A stretch of DNA of 42,605 bases from a virus. Both the position numbers and the translations under genes were made by a program. Below, one piece after another: positions 16,668 through 24,331 of the stretch. How positions within the stretch are numbered: the first letter of the stretch is position 1; every line of letters begins with the position of its first letter. The stretch lies in IMG/VR virus record IMGVR_UViG_3300010885_056683, positions 1-42,605 of that record, one strand, 5' to 3'. The notes under the pieces are model-generated. The model saw nothing but the letters and a program-made list of their open reading frames with translations. It did no database searches and was not told the DNA's origin.

Positions 16668-16946
16668 TCAGAACCTCGGATCTGCTGCGCCAGTGTGCGC
16701 TGCGTAGCTTGTCGTCTCGCCAGTCGCGGCCGGCAGGTACGCGATCTCGGTTGCCTCATGCCACAGCAGCGTGTGGAGTGCAGCCCACGAGAACTCATCG
16801 CACCCCAGGCTGCTCGGCGTCAGCTCCCCGCGGTGCGGGCTGCGGCTGTCGCTGCACACCGCGCGCAGCACTCGACCCGCTTCGCCACGTTGCGCAAGCG
16901 CTCCGCTGCGCATCCAGGAATGGCAGTCCTTGCAGTGGCCTGTCAT
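16668..16946 (-). CDS. Small Cys/His protein, 92 aa
   Basis: Begins MTGHCKDCHSW, overlapping the end of the previous gene as ATGA. The CxxC-H motif near the N-terminus, with later Cys residues, resembles short zinc-binding phage proteins; the neighbour at 16943-17149 has a matching CGDCLHW motif. Function unknown. The two may be paralogues reduced to the CxxCHxW core. Confidence 0.65.
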   Translation of the reverse strand: MTGHCKDCHSWMRSGALAQRGEAGRVLRAVCSDSRSPHRGELTPSSLGCDEFSWAALHTLLWHEATEIAYLPAATGETTSYAAHTGAADPRF

Positions 16947-17149
16947 GCTGCCTCCTTCGGATACGGCCGCAGGTCCGGCTCAAAGCAGGCGTGCCGCTCC
17001 CAGTTCCACCGCCACGGGCGGGTGAACTGCCGCGGATAGTTCACGTTGCATGGCGCTTGTGCCTGCAACTGCCCATCGATGCTGTACGCCTTCTCCGCGA
17101 TGGCATCCCAGTGCAGGCAGTCTCCGCACGTCGGCCCGTCTGCGCTCAC
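16943..17149 (-). CDS. Small Cys-rich protein, 68 aa
   Basis: GTG 17149 preceded by a perfect AAGGAGG six or so bases upstream. Contains CGDCLHWD near the N-terminus, then CNVNYPRQFTR and HACFEPDLRPYP: four Cys/His positions that could hold one zinc ion. This layout is common in unnamed phage proteins. Its GTG overlaps the stop of the gene that runs through the tRNA. Confidence 0.7.
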   Translation of the reverse strand: MSADGPTCGDCLHWDAIAEKAYSIDGQLQAQAPCNVNYPRQFTRPWRWNWERHACFEPDLRPYPKEAA

Positions 17150-17481
17150 GTGTCCTCCTTGCTGGTTGCGAGGGCGGGGTTCGAACCCGCGACATGGGGA
17201 GAATGGGCCCCCCGCTCTACCGACTGAGCTACCTCGCTTCGATCCGTCCGCCAGTCATCCATCACCGCCGCCACGTCGCCGGGCTGGAGATAGGCACCGA
17301 TCTCGACCCACTGCCGCCGGCCGTCGGTGCGCACGTTGGCCTCCAGGATGTCGGCACCATCGAGCAGGTCGGCGATCCTGTACGCCTCATCGACGAGCGT
17401 GTCCAGCGCCTGCATGGCTTCGGGGCAGTGCGACCACTGGTGCTCCATCACGGCATAGACTGCGGCGCGCAGGGCATTCAT
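17146..17481 (-). CDS. Hypothetical protein whose C-terminus is read through the tRNA gene
   Basis: ATG 17481 overlaps the previous stop as ATGA. The first 75 residues (MNALRAAVYAVMEHQWSHCP, helical, then WVEIGAYLQPGDVAAVMDDW) look like a real protein. The last 30 (EVAQSVERGAHSPHVAGSNP) are the well-known artefact peptide produced when a tRNA is translated. The stop lies past the tRNA, overlapping the next GTG as GTGA. Either the gene truly ends inside the tRNA-bearing transcript, or the tRNA inserted at its 3' end and extended it. Confidence 0.55.
   Translation of the reverse strand: MNALRAAVYAVMEHQWSHCPEAMQALDTLVDEAYRIADLLDGADILEANVRTDGRRQWVEIGAYLQPGDVAAVMDDWRTDRSEVAQSVERGAHSPHVAGSNPALATSKEDT
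17163..17238 (-). tRNA. tRNA, anticodon CAT by counting (Met, with initiator-like features)
   Basis: Read on the minus strand, all arms fold: acceptor AGCGAGG/CCTCGCA with an A1-A72 mismatch, D arm GCTC/GAGC, anticodon stem GGGGG/TCCCC, loop CCCATTC, variable loop ATGTC, T arm GCGGG/CCCGC with loop TTCGAAC, then A73 and an encoded CCA (76 nt). Positions 34-36 read CAT. A mismatched 1-72 pair, A73 and a G-rich anticodon stem are features of initiator tRNA, but pair 11-24 is C-G as in elongators and position 33 is C instead of the near-universal U. The tRNA call is firm; its identity is not. Confidence 0.8.
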
Positions 17482-17687
17482 TCTGTCGCCTCCATGGCCG
17501 TGTATCGCATAGCAGGCGCGTTGACGATGGCGTGCCGGAAAGCCCCGCATACCGAGCACTTCTCTTCGCGCGCCATGGGCGCGTTAGTAGGGCTGATAGA
17601 CCTGGTGTCGGCCGCAGTCCACATGGCCCACTTGCGCCCCGTCGGCTGCCAGGTGTGCTGCATGCCGTTGACGCAGAGGAACGTCAC
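17478..17687 (-). CDS. Small hypothetical protein with CxxC, 69 aa
   Basis: GTG 17687 overlaps the lipoprotein stop as GTGA, and the stop overlaps the next ATG as ATGA, so it is locked into the operon on both sides. Sequence features: GMQHTWQPTGRKWAMWTAAD, then EKCSVCGAFRHA, a CxxC that may bind zinc. Function unknown. Confidence 0.65.
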   Translation of the reverse strand: MTFLCVNGMQHTWQPTGRKWAMWTAADTRSISPTNAPMAREEKCSVCGAFRHAIVNAPAMRYTAMEATE

Positions 17688-17938
17688 TCCGCCTCCCCGC
17701 CGATCTGCACCGAGCAGTCGGCGCCGATGCTGACCGACTGCCCTTTGCGAATCAGGTCGACATCGGCGAAAACCGCGATGGTCTCCGCGACCAGAGTCCG
17801 CACCCAGACGCACCCGAGCGCTGCGTTCTTGCTTGGCCGTGCGGCGATCTGCTCCGGGCTCATCCGCGATAGGTCGCCGGGGACCTGCGCGGCGCACCCG
17901 GCGAGCAGGGCGGCGAGGATCAGTGCAGCGTGCCTCAT
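17684..17938 (-). CDS. Small lipoprotein, 84 aa
   Basis: N-terminus MRHAALILAALLAGCAAQVP: a short basic start, a hydrophobic core and a lipobox (L-A-G-C, Cys15), so the mature protein would be lipid-anchored. The mature part has two Cys (GCVWV, ADCSV) and an Ile/Val-rich strand region. Phage outer-membrane spanins (Rz1 type) are lipoproteins too, but this one is not proline-rich and no inner-membrane partner is evident. It could instead be an exclusion lipoprotein. Confidence 0.7.
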   Translation of the reverse strand: MRHAALILAALLAGCAAQVPGDLSRMSPEQIAARPSKNAALGCVWVRTLVAETIAVFADVDLIRKGQSVSIGADCSVQIGGEAE

Positions 17939-18156
17939 GGCGTCTCCAATTCCGGGCCGTCGTGGAGCTGCGCGCCGGCCGCCCGCAGCAGCACCGTGAG
18001 CCGATCGATCTCCGATCGCGCCACCGTGAGGTCCTGGTGCGCCCGTGCGAGTTGCATCGTCAGCGCCTCGACCTGCCGCGCGTACTGCGCCACCGCGTGC
18101 GCGTGCATCGCGTTGAGGTGGCTCACAGCCTCGTGCTGGCCGAGGAGCGGCGTCAT
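17935..18156 (-). CDS. Coiled-coil protein, 73 aa
   Basis: Overlaps both neighbours by four bases (ATGA at each end). From residue 20 the chain is a continuous amphipathic helix (YARQVEALTMQLARAHQDLT, SEIDRLTVLLRAAGAQL), a clear coiled coil with no membrane span. Placed beside the lipoprotein, it might be its partner, but an inner-membrane anchor for an i-spanin is missing. Confidence 0.65.
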   Translation of the reverse strand: MTPLLGQHEAVSHLNAMHAHAVAQYARQVEALTMQLARAHQDLTVARSEIDRLTVLLRAAGAQLHDGPELETP

Positions 18157-18701
18157 AGCGTGTCGGTCAGGGCCTTGAGCTTGGCGAGACGGACCTCGGC
18201 CTCGGCGTTCTTCGCATCGGCCGCAGCATAGGCCTCGTCGGCTTCGCCGATGATCTCCCGCGCTCGCCGCTCCGCCGCGGCGAGGGTCTCCTGGGCCGCC
18301 GCCAGTGCCTTCTGCGCCTTCTCGCCCGCTGTCGCGGCCGAGGCTGCGGCCTTGCGGGCGTCACGCGCTTCCACCTCCGCGGCGCTGCGTAGCACCAAGG
18401 CCTGCTCCCTCACCTGCGTTGCCTCGGCCAGGGTGGCGCGAGCCTGGTTCATCAGGGCCTCGCTCTCTCGCTTCGCCTCGCCCGCTTCATCGATGGCGCG
18501 TGCGGCGCTGGCCTCGACCGCCGCAGCGGCAAGGCTGCGCGCCGTGGCCTCCGCGATCGCGTCGTCATACTGCTTGCGCTCGGCCTGCAGCACCTCGATC
18601 GCCTTGGCGGACTGCTTCGGGTCCTTCGCGGCCTCCAGCAGCTTGAGCAACGTCATCAGGTCGGAGAGCGCGGTGGCGCTCGGCATGGATCCCATCATCA
18701 T
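18153..18701 (-). CDS. Long coiled-coil protein, 182 aa
   Basis: Three ATG codons in a row (18701, 18698, 18695) follow an AGGAG; 18701 is the first. Residues 10-175 are an almost unbroken Ala/Glu/Lys/Arg helix (LEAAKDPKQSAKAIEVLQAE, AAQETLAAAERRAREIIGEA). Such proteins in phage late operons are often tail- or head-internal rods or scaffolding aids. No catalytic motif. The longer frame upstream is out-of-gene shadow. Confidence 0.65.
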   Translation of the reverse strand: MMMGSMPSATALSDLMTLLKLLEAAKDPKQSAKAIEVLQAERKQYDDAIAEATARSLAAAAVEASAARAIDEAGEAKRESEALMNQARATLAEATQVREQALVLRSAAEVEARDARKAAASAATAGEKAQKALAAAQETLAAAERRAREIIGEADEAYAAADAKNAEAEVRLAKLKALTDTL

Positions 18702-18712
18702 GGCGCTGCTCC

Positions 18713-19012
18713 TCAGGTGGTGGTGACCGCGGCGATCTTCGAGCCGGGCGGGACCGCGAAGAACTCGGTCTGGCCGGCCGCCATGCGCATGCTGGTCGTG
18801 GTCGCCGTCGGTGCGTCGCCGAAGGCCACCCGGCATGCGGAGTCGGTGTGCACCCGGATGAACCGCGTGTCCACGGTGAACGCGGCCGACGGCGTGGTCG
18901 TGGTGAAACTGACCTGCTGCTGGGTGACGGCAGGCAGCTTTGCGCACAGGATCGTGCGCCCGTTTACGTCGACCGGCAGGTCACGCAATTCCGTGATATC
19001 GAGCAGGGCCAA
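18713..19012 (-). CDS. Hypothetical protein, 99 aa, possible head protein
   Basis: Predicted beta sandwich: TQQQVSFTTTTPSAAFTVDT, then RFIRVHTDSACRVAFGDAPT and ending EFFAVPPGSKIAAVTT. This pattern occurs in small phage proteins next to portal genes. It is the first gene after the GIY-YIG endonuclease, whose insertion separates it from the portal. Confidence 0.7.
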   Translation of the reverse strand: MALLDITELRDLPVDVNGRTILCAKLPAVTQQQVSFTTTTPSAAFTVDTRFIRVHTDSACRVAFGDAPTATTTSMRMAAGQTEFFAVPPGSKIAAVTTT

Positions 19013-19030
19013 GATTTTCCCCTTTGCGGA

Positions 19031-19732
19031 TTAGTGAATGTACTGCCAGGCGTGCCCGTTTGCGACTGCTCGCTGGCCCGCACAGACCTTCCCGATGTTG
19101 TTCCTCGCAGCGTCATACGACCCGCCGCCAGAATTCTCCAGCGCCCACCGCGCTGCGTCCGCGATGGTGTCGAACACCCGCCCGGTGCCCACGCACCGCA
19201 CTCGCACTCCGAGTGCTGCTCGTACGGCCAGGCGCTGCTTATCGGAAAACTTGCCCCTCTTCGCAGCGGAGACCTTGGCCTTGAACGCCTCCGTAGCGTT
19301 TCGTCGAGCTGACAGCGTCATGCGAGCAATCTGCTCTGCGGTCCTCTTCTGGCCTATCTGCTTCGCTCGACGTTTCTCGACGATGGCTGCAGACTGCTTC
19401 GTTCCGCGCTTTGCAGCGGCCAGCTTGGCGCGGTGCTCCAGCGACAGCTTCTTTCCCACGTCCCGCCCCGAGACCCCTTCGCCGCCTGTCGTCAGGTTGA
19501 CAAGCTCCACGCCTTCGCTTCGGAGGAAGGCGATCACGTCGATCTCGGCGCGAAAGGCGTCCTCCTCGTCTTCGTGGGTACTTACGATCGTTACCGTAAA
19601 GCCACCATGCTTGTTGACGATGTTGTGCCAGTAGTTCGTTCTTCCGCTGGCGCGATACGCACGCTCACGCTTGCCCTTGCCGACGTAGAAGATCCGGCCA
19701 TCCGGCCGGGCATGCGTGTAGACGTAGAACAC
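19031..19732 (-). CDS. GIY-YIG homing endonuclease with NUMOD3/NUMOD1-type DNA-binding repeats
   Basis: 233 residues. The catalytic domain opens with YVYTH (GIY) and YVGKGKRERAYR (YIG, with the conserved Arg), and closes with LVNLTTGGEG. Residues about 95-170 hold three short basic repeats of the NUMOD3 type (EHRAKLAAAKRGTKQSA, EQIARMTLSARRNATEA, FKAKVSAAKRGKFSDKQR), and the C-terminus looks like NUMOD1 (VFDTIADAARWALENSGG). This is the build of SegA/I-TevI-like enzymes, which nick or cut a related phage genome so that the gene is copied into it. GTG start three bases after the portal stop; no intron is evident, so it is probably free-standing. Confidence 0.85.
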   Translation of the reverse strand: MFYVYTHARPDGRIFYVGKGKRERAYRASGRTNYWHNIVNKHGGFTVTIVSTHEDEEDAFRAEIDVIAFLRSEGVELVNLTTGGEGVSGRDVGKKLSLEHRAKLAAAKRGTKQSAAIVEKRRAKQIGQKRTAEQIARMTLSARRNATEAFKAKVSAAKRGKFSDKQRLAVRAALGVRVRCVGTGRVFDTIADAARWALENSGGGSYDAARNNIGKVCAGQRAVANGHAWQYIH

Positions 19733-19734
19733 CG

Positions 19735-21942
19735 TTAGATCCCCGAGCCCTGCCGCACCTTGAGTGCAGCCTCCGCGTTGAAGAGGGAATGGCGACTATC
19801 GAGGTCGAGCGCCTTGAGCCGCTCTTCCGCGCCGATCTTCTGCGCGGCCAGGCGCTGATCGTTGTCGAGCTTCGCGAGCGCCAGCTCGCGGTTGAGCTGC
19901 GCGTCCATCATCGCCTGGTGGCCCTCGGCGCGCTCGCGCTCGGTGTTGTAGGCCAGGGTCTCACGCTTGACCGCCAGCTCGGCCTGCTGCAGCGCGGTGT
20001 CTGTCTCCCGCTGCATTGCGCGATCTTGCAGGTCGAGCTGCTTGGCCTCCATGTTCATCTGTGCAGCAACGATGCGCGGATCCGGCGGCGGGCCACCCTG
20101 CTCGGCCGCCGCGGCGCGTTCCTGCTCGACCTGTTCGATCGTCTTGAGCACGTTGCCCGGAAAGCGGAGGGCTTTCAGCATCTCTTCGAGCAGCTTGCGG
20201 TCGTCGAAGTGGGGAACAAAGCGCGGATCGGCTGTGATCGCCGCAGCGTTGAGCAGAGCCTGCGCCTGGATATCCCTCTCCAGCAAATGCGTTGCGCCCC
20301 GCACGTCGATCTCGTAGTCGCCCTTGGCCTCGTTCTTCTTGCCGTAGCACATCTGCCAGTCGTAGTGACCGCCGATCTGCCCGCGTGTGATGTTGTCGTC
20401 GAACCTCTTGACCCGGTACCGCAGCGGGCCCTGTGCATTCGCCTGCAGGATCTGCATGCCGCCCACCGTCTCGGGGGCGGTCCCGCGCTCCCCGCCGAGC
20501 AGTTGCGGGATCGAGGTCTCCTGGTCCGCGAATTTCATCGCGGCCTCGGCGATCAGGAGCAGCTCTTGCACGCGCATGTCGATCGTGTAGACCCCGAAGG
20601 CCTTCGACACGTCCGCCACGTCCTCGTTGGCCTCCCAGACCATGCGGGAGGTCAGCGTGTAGGCCCCCTGCCGGCCGCCGTAGGGCACGACCTGGCCCTT
20701 CTTGACGACGAGGTGGTAGCCGGCCGCTGCCGCTGCGTTGTCCATCACCTGCCGCCAGGCGGCGGTGACCACGCGCTGGCTGTGCTCACACTCCGCGGGC
20801 AGCCCGTGCCCCGCCCAGTAGTCCGCGCGCTCCCGGTAGCACCACACGTCGTAGGGCAGCCGCTTGTCGGGGGACCACGCGTCCAGGGCGCCGATGATGC
20901 GGTCGTGGACCACGACCAGCATGCCGTTGTCGGTCTCCGCGAGCGGGTCTTCCTGCTCGGCGGTCAAGTGCGCCATGTCCTTCCGGTCGACCTCCCCGTG
21001 GTACTCCCACAGCTCGTAGAGGTCATCCTCGGCCGCCAGCTCCCGGACGACCTTGAGCGAGCCGGCCGCCACGCGCACGCGCTGCGGGGCCTCGTTCAGC
21101 ACCTTGCGGAGGGCTTCGGGATCGTACCCAGGCACGTTCAGGAGCTCCTTCAGCTCCTTCCGCGCGACCAGCCGCACCTCGAAGATGCCACTGCCCCGGT
21201 GGATGTCGGGTCCGCATGCTGGATCCGGGTAGACGTTCCACGGGGGTAGCGAACGCGAGGCCGGGACCACCTTCTCCTCGATCTGCAGCGCGGCGCCGCC
21301 GTCGGGGCTGTAGGTCCACTTCTTGGCGCGCTGCACCGTGGGGTAGGGGCCCTTCATGACCCCCGTGCCGAGCCCTACGCCATCGGAGATGGCCTTGCGG
21401 CACTCCCCGTTGTAGTTGCACTCGGTCAGCACGTCGTCGATCTCGCGCTGCATCGCCTCGGCCTTCGCGTTGGCCTGGTCGATGAGTGACTGCGCGACCT
21501 GGCCCATCGGCTGGCCCGTCTGCTGGTCGACCATGGGCGACGCGGGCTCGGCTGCGATCTCCGCCAGCTCGGGCATGGGCGTCGGCTTGAGCGCCCAGTT
21601 GCGGTCATCCGTCGGGAGCAGGATCTCGCAGTGCCGGGCGATGACCTGGTCGGCCTTCGGCCGGACGATGTTGATCACCACGCGCGATTGCGCCGTGACA
21701 GAGCGGGGCGCCCGCGACCCGGACTTGAGAGTCTCGACCCAGTCGGCAGCCGGCGCTTCTTCCTCCCACGTGCCATCGATCAGCCGCTCGCACTTGCGCC
21801 AGTGCTCCTCGATGCCGCTGGCGCGGCGATGCGCCACCCAGCGGTCGCGCTTCGCTGTCAGAGCCCGGTGGATCCCGTTGAGGCGGTCCTCCCGGTCAAC
21901 GGCCATCTGGGCCTGATCGAAGTTCACCGCCACGACTTGCAT
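19735..21942 (-). CDS. Portal protein
   Basis: 735 residues, the size of large podovirus portals. The N-terminal helical region leads to VVINIVRPKADQVIARHCEI and a wing region; the core SIPQLLGGERGTAPETVGGM and LLERDIQAQALL match P22-like portal proteins, and a long coiled-coil tail (residues 600-730, RETDTALQQAELAVKRETLA) would form the barrel. It directly follows terminase, as expected. It forms the twelve-subunit vertex through which DNA enters. Start ATG 21942 is two bases past the terminase stop; the longer frame would overlap terminase. Confidence 0.85.
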   Translation of the reverse strand: MQVVAVNFDQAQMAVDREDRLNGIHRALTAKRDRWVAHRRASGIEEHWRKCERLIDGTWEEEAPAADWVETLKSGSRAPRSVTAQSRVVINIVRPKADQVIARHCEILLPTDDRNWALKPTPMPELAEIAAEPASPMVDQQTGQPMGQVAQSLIDQANAKAEAMQREIDDVLTECNYNGECRKAISDGVGLGTGVMKGPYPTVQRAKKWTYSPDGGAALQIEEKVVPASRSLPPWNVYPDPACGPDIHRGSGIFEVRLVARKELKELLNVPGYDPEALRKVLNEAPQRVRVAAGSLKVVRELAAEDDLYELWEYHGEVDRKDMAHLTAEQEDPLAETDNGMLVVVHDRIIGALDAWSPDKRLPYDVWCYRERADYWAGHGLPAECEHSQRVVTAAWRQVMDNAAAAAGYHLVVKKGQVVPYGGRQGAYTLTSRMVWEANEDVADVSKAFGVYTIDMRVQELLLIAEAAMKFADQETSIPQLLGGERGTAPETVGGMQILQANAQGPLRYRVKRFDDNITRGQIGGHYDWQMCYGKKNEAKGDYEIDVRGATHLLERDIQAQALLNAAAITADPRFVPHFDDRKLLEEMLKALRFPGNVLKTIEQVEQERAAAAEQGGPPPDPRIVAAQMNMEAKQLDLQDRAMQRETDTALQQAELAVKRETLAYNTERERAEGHQAMMDAQLNRELALAKLDNDQRLAAQKIGAEERLKALDLDSRHSLFNAEAALKVRQGSGI

Positions 21943-21944
21943 GC

Positions 21945-23450
21945 TCAGTACCCCATCACCTCGTCGAGGACTGCCCACGCCGGGCTGGGCGGTGGCTCGT
22001 TCTGCGCGCCAGGTTTCGGCCATGGCAAGCCCGGCAACTCGGCAGTTGCGGGTTCCGCGAGGCGAGCGAGGTTGTCCAAGGCATCATCGTATCGACCGAC
22101 CGGGAACGGCAGGTATTCCTGCTGCACCATGTCCTCGATGATATCGCGCGGAACCCCTTGCTCGTCAGGTTTCACCAACTCGCGCGGAAACCAGATGCGG
22201 CCTCCTTCGAACCAGGGTATCAGGCGCCGGATGCGATCGGCTTTCGATACTTGGCCTCCCACGGGGTATATACGGAAGCGATAATGCCGCCTTTCCATCT
22301 CCGCCTTGATGGCCTCAATATCGGCCTGCATCCCATACTCCTCGTACCGGGTTTGCAGCGGGCGCCACTTATTATGGAGCTCGAATACCGCATCGATGCG
22401 GCCGGCCAGATTCAACCGCTTCCGAATCCCATCGACCAAGTATGCGTTGCTGTCGGCGCCGAGGGCGACAATCCATATCGAGGTGTAATCGCCCGAGGGT
22501 TTCCCGCCGCGCTTCTTTCCGCCCGACGGGTCGACCAACATAATGCGATTGGCCGTGGGCGGCCAGTCGTCATACCGGCAGAGCCAGGAGCGCTGCATTT
22601 CCGCGCCTTCAGGCGGCCTGGGGTCTTGCTGGTAAAGCGATGTCCACGCCCGCGCATCGCGCTGCGCGTCCTCAACCATCCGGTCCGTGAAGTATTCGCC
22701 CCACAACCTCTCGCCCGGCTTGCGCCCGATGGGGTCATTCTGGCCCGCCACCATCGGCAATCGGATGACTCGCCACCGGCCCGCCTCGCGATCGAGCAGC
22801 CGGCCCGCGAGGTCGTCCTCGTGCCAGCGGGTCAGCACCAGCACCCGGCGGCCATCAGGTCGCAGACGTGGCATCAGGTCGTGGATCCACCAGTCCCACG
22901 CCCTATCCCGCATGCGCAGGCTGTCGGCATCCTCGCGGCTCGCCACGGGGTCATCGACGAGCACGAAGTCGCCGCGGCGCCCGGTGACCGAGCCCCCGGC
23001 GCCGCAAGCGTAGTAGCCGCCGCCCTGGGTCAGAGACCACCGGCCGGCAGCCTGCGAGTCGTCGGCCAGGCGGGACTCGGGGAAGAGCGCGCGGTATGGC
23101 GCGTCGGCAACGATGTTGCGCCCCCGCCGGCCGAAGCCCTCGACAAGGTCGAGAGTATGAGAACCCGCTATCACCAGCGCCTCGGGATTGCGCCCGATCA
23201 AGTATGGCGGGAACAGCACCGAGGTATAGGTCGACTTGGCGCTGCCTGGCGGCATGCAGACCATCAGGGAGTCGCAATCCCCACGCGCCACCGAGTCCAG
23301 CTCGTTGCAGAGCAGTTGATGGTGGAGCGCCGGCTGCTGATCCTCCGGCTGCATGTACTGGGCAAACCCCAGGAAGTTGTCGCGGGCACGCCGTCGGCGC
23401 AGCAGCTCGTCGGCTGCCTGCTGCGGGGTGATCGACAAGCGGGGTTTCAT
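21945..23450 (-). CDS. terL: Terminase large subunit
   Basis: 501 residues. The ATPase domain has Walker A (MPPGSAKST, residues 66-74) with the usual substitution, and Walker B (FVLVDDPV). After LTRWHEDDLAGRLL comes the RNase-H-like nuclease domain with VDPSGG and a late DDALD acid pair. This packaging motor cuts and pumps DNA into the head. Its start overlaps the small subunit stop as ATGA. Confidence 0.92.
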   Translation of the reverse strand: MKPRLSITPQQAADELLRRRRARDNFLGFAQYMQPEDQQPALHHQLLCNELDSVARGDCDSLMVCMPPGSAKSTYTSVLFPPYLIGRNPEALVIAGSHTLDLVEGFGRRGRNIVADAPYRALFPESRLADDSQAAGRWSLTQGGGYYACGAGGSVTGRRGDFVLVDDPVASREDADSLRMRDRAWDWWIHDLMPRLRPDGRRVLVLTRWHEDDLAGRLLDREAGRWRVIRLPMVAGQNDPIGRKPGERLWGEYFTDRMVEDAQRDARAWTSLYQQDPRPPEGAEMQRSWLCRYDDWPPTANRIMLVDPSGGKKRGGKPSGDYTSIWIVALGADSNAYLVDGIRKRLNLAGRIDAVFELHNKWRPLQTRYEEYGMQADIEAIKAEMERRHYRFRIYPVGGQVSKADRIRRLIPWFEGGRIWFPRELVKPDEQGVPRDIIEDMVQQEYLPFPVGRYDDALDNLARLAEPATAELPGLPWPKPGAQNEPPPSPAWAVLDEVMGY

Positions 23451-24073
23451 GCCTCGGGGGGTTTCTTTTCAGAATCCTCGGGAGGTTTCTTCGCCAAGGC
23501 CGTCCCAATCAAGGCAATCAATTCAGCATCGGTTACCGAAGATACTGCCACAGGCCCACCATTCTTACCCGTGAGTTCAGCTCGCCATTGATCCCGATAA
23601 TCATCGGGAAACCTGGCCGACATTATCTTGGACCAGAGAATAGTATTCAGCTTCGGGCCTTTGGGTATCTCCGCCAATAGATTGGCCCCTGCATCTTCCC
23701 ACCACGCAAGGGCCAGATCTTTCGCACGAGATACTGCGGAAGAGAACTCGGGGTACCTTTCAGCCCAGTCGTATAGGTTTGCACGAGAAACATCGAGCGC
23801 TGCTGCAATCTGGGCAAGGCTTTTACCCTTGGCACCCAGTTCCACGACCTGCTCACAGTATTCCGGCTTGTACAACGCCGGGCGCCCGATCGGCCGCTTC
23901 ACGAGTATCGGAGGCGGAGCAACCGCAGCGAAAGCCGCAGCTCCGGCCGCCCCTTTGGCGGCCCGCTCAACCGTTTCCTTGTCCGCAGCCTTCTTCGGGG
24001 GCGCATCGACCGGCGCCGCGTTCTTCCGCGGGCGACCTGGCGGGCGACCTGTAGGCACGTACTTCGAGGGCAT
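23447..24073 (-). CDS. terS: Terminase small subunit (DNA recognition)
   Basis: 208 residues. Two AT-hook-like motifs (GRPPGRPRK and KRPIGRPAL) flank an Ala/Pro linker. Residues about 85-120 have a helix-turn-helix (SLAQIAAALDVSRANLYDWA), and the following region (AWWEDAGANLLAEIPKG) fits the terminase small-subunit family. The small subunit recognises the packaging site. The five 25-bp repeats lie right upstream of this gene, a natural candidate site. Confidence 0.8.
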   Translation of the reverse strand: MPSKYVPTGRPPGRPRKNAAPVDAPPKKAADKETVERAAKGAAGAAAFAAVAPPPILVKRPIGRPALYKPEYCEQVVELGAKGKSLAQIAAALDVSRANLYDWAERYPEFSSAVSRAKDLALAWWEDAGANLLAEIPKGPKLNTILWSKIMSARFPDDYRDQWRAELTGKNGGPVAVSSVTDAELIALIGTALAKKPPEDSEKKPPEA

Positions 24074-24125
24074 GCCCCGATTCTAGGGGTCCTTCCTCGG
24101 AAGTTCTACCCGCAGAACGCCCGAG

Positions 24126-24250
24126 TACCCGACTAAAAAGCTCGGACAAATACCCGACTAAAAAGCTCGGACGAATACCCGACTAAAAAGCTCGGACAAA
24201 TACCCGACTAAAAAGCTCGGACTAATACCCGACAAGCGAACTCGGACATT
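24126..24250. repeat. Five 25-bp direct repeats (iteron-like)
   Basis: Copies start at 24126, 24151, 24176, 24201 and 24226, spaced exactly 25 bp. The unit begins TACCCGACTAAAAAGCTCGG; the first four are almost identical and the fifth is diverged. Each unit contains a CCGA ... TCGG inverted repeat around an A-run. On the minus strand each also holds TTGTCC and, 16 bp on, TATT[C/T]G, a weak promoter-like pair. Phased repeats like these bind a protein cooperatively; the terminase small subunit (pac site), a replication initiator or a regulator are all possible. Confidence 0.9.
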
Positions 24251-24303
24251 CGCCCCTTCACCGGGGAAAGTGTGCTTTTTCGCGCACACCCGAAAAAAAG
24301 CAC

Positions 24304-24331
24304 TTGCATTTCCTACCCAGAGGTATACAGT
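24304..24331 (+). promoter_or_regulatory. Weak sigma70-like promoter for the early block
   Basis: TTGCAT (24304-24309), 16 bp, then TACAGT (24326-24331), overlapping a TATACA. It faces right, toward the early genes that begin at 24719. The -35 is imperfect and a long leader would result. It is the best candidate seen in the region. Confidence 0.4.
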
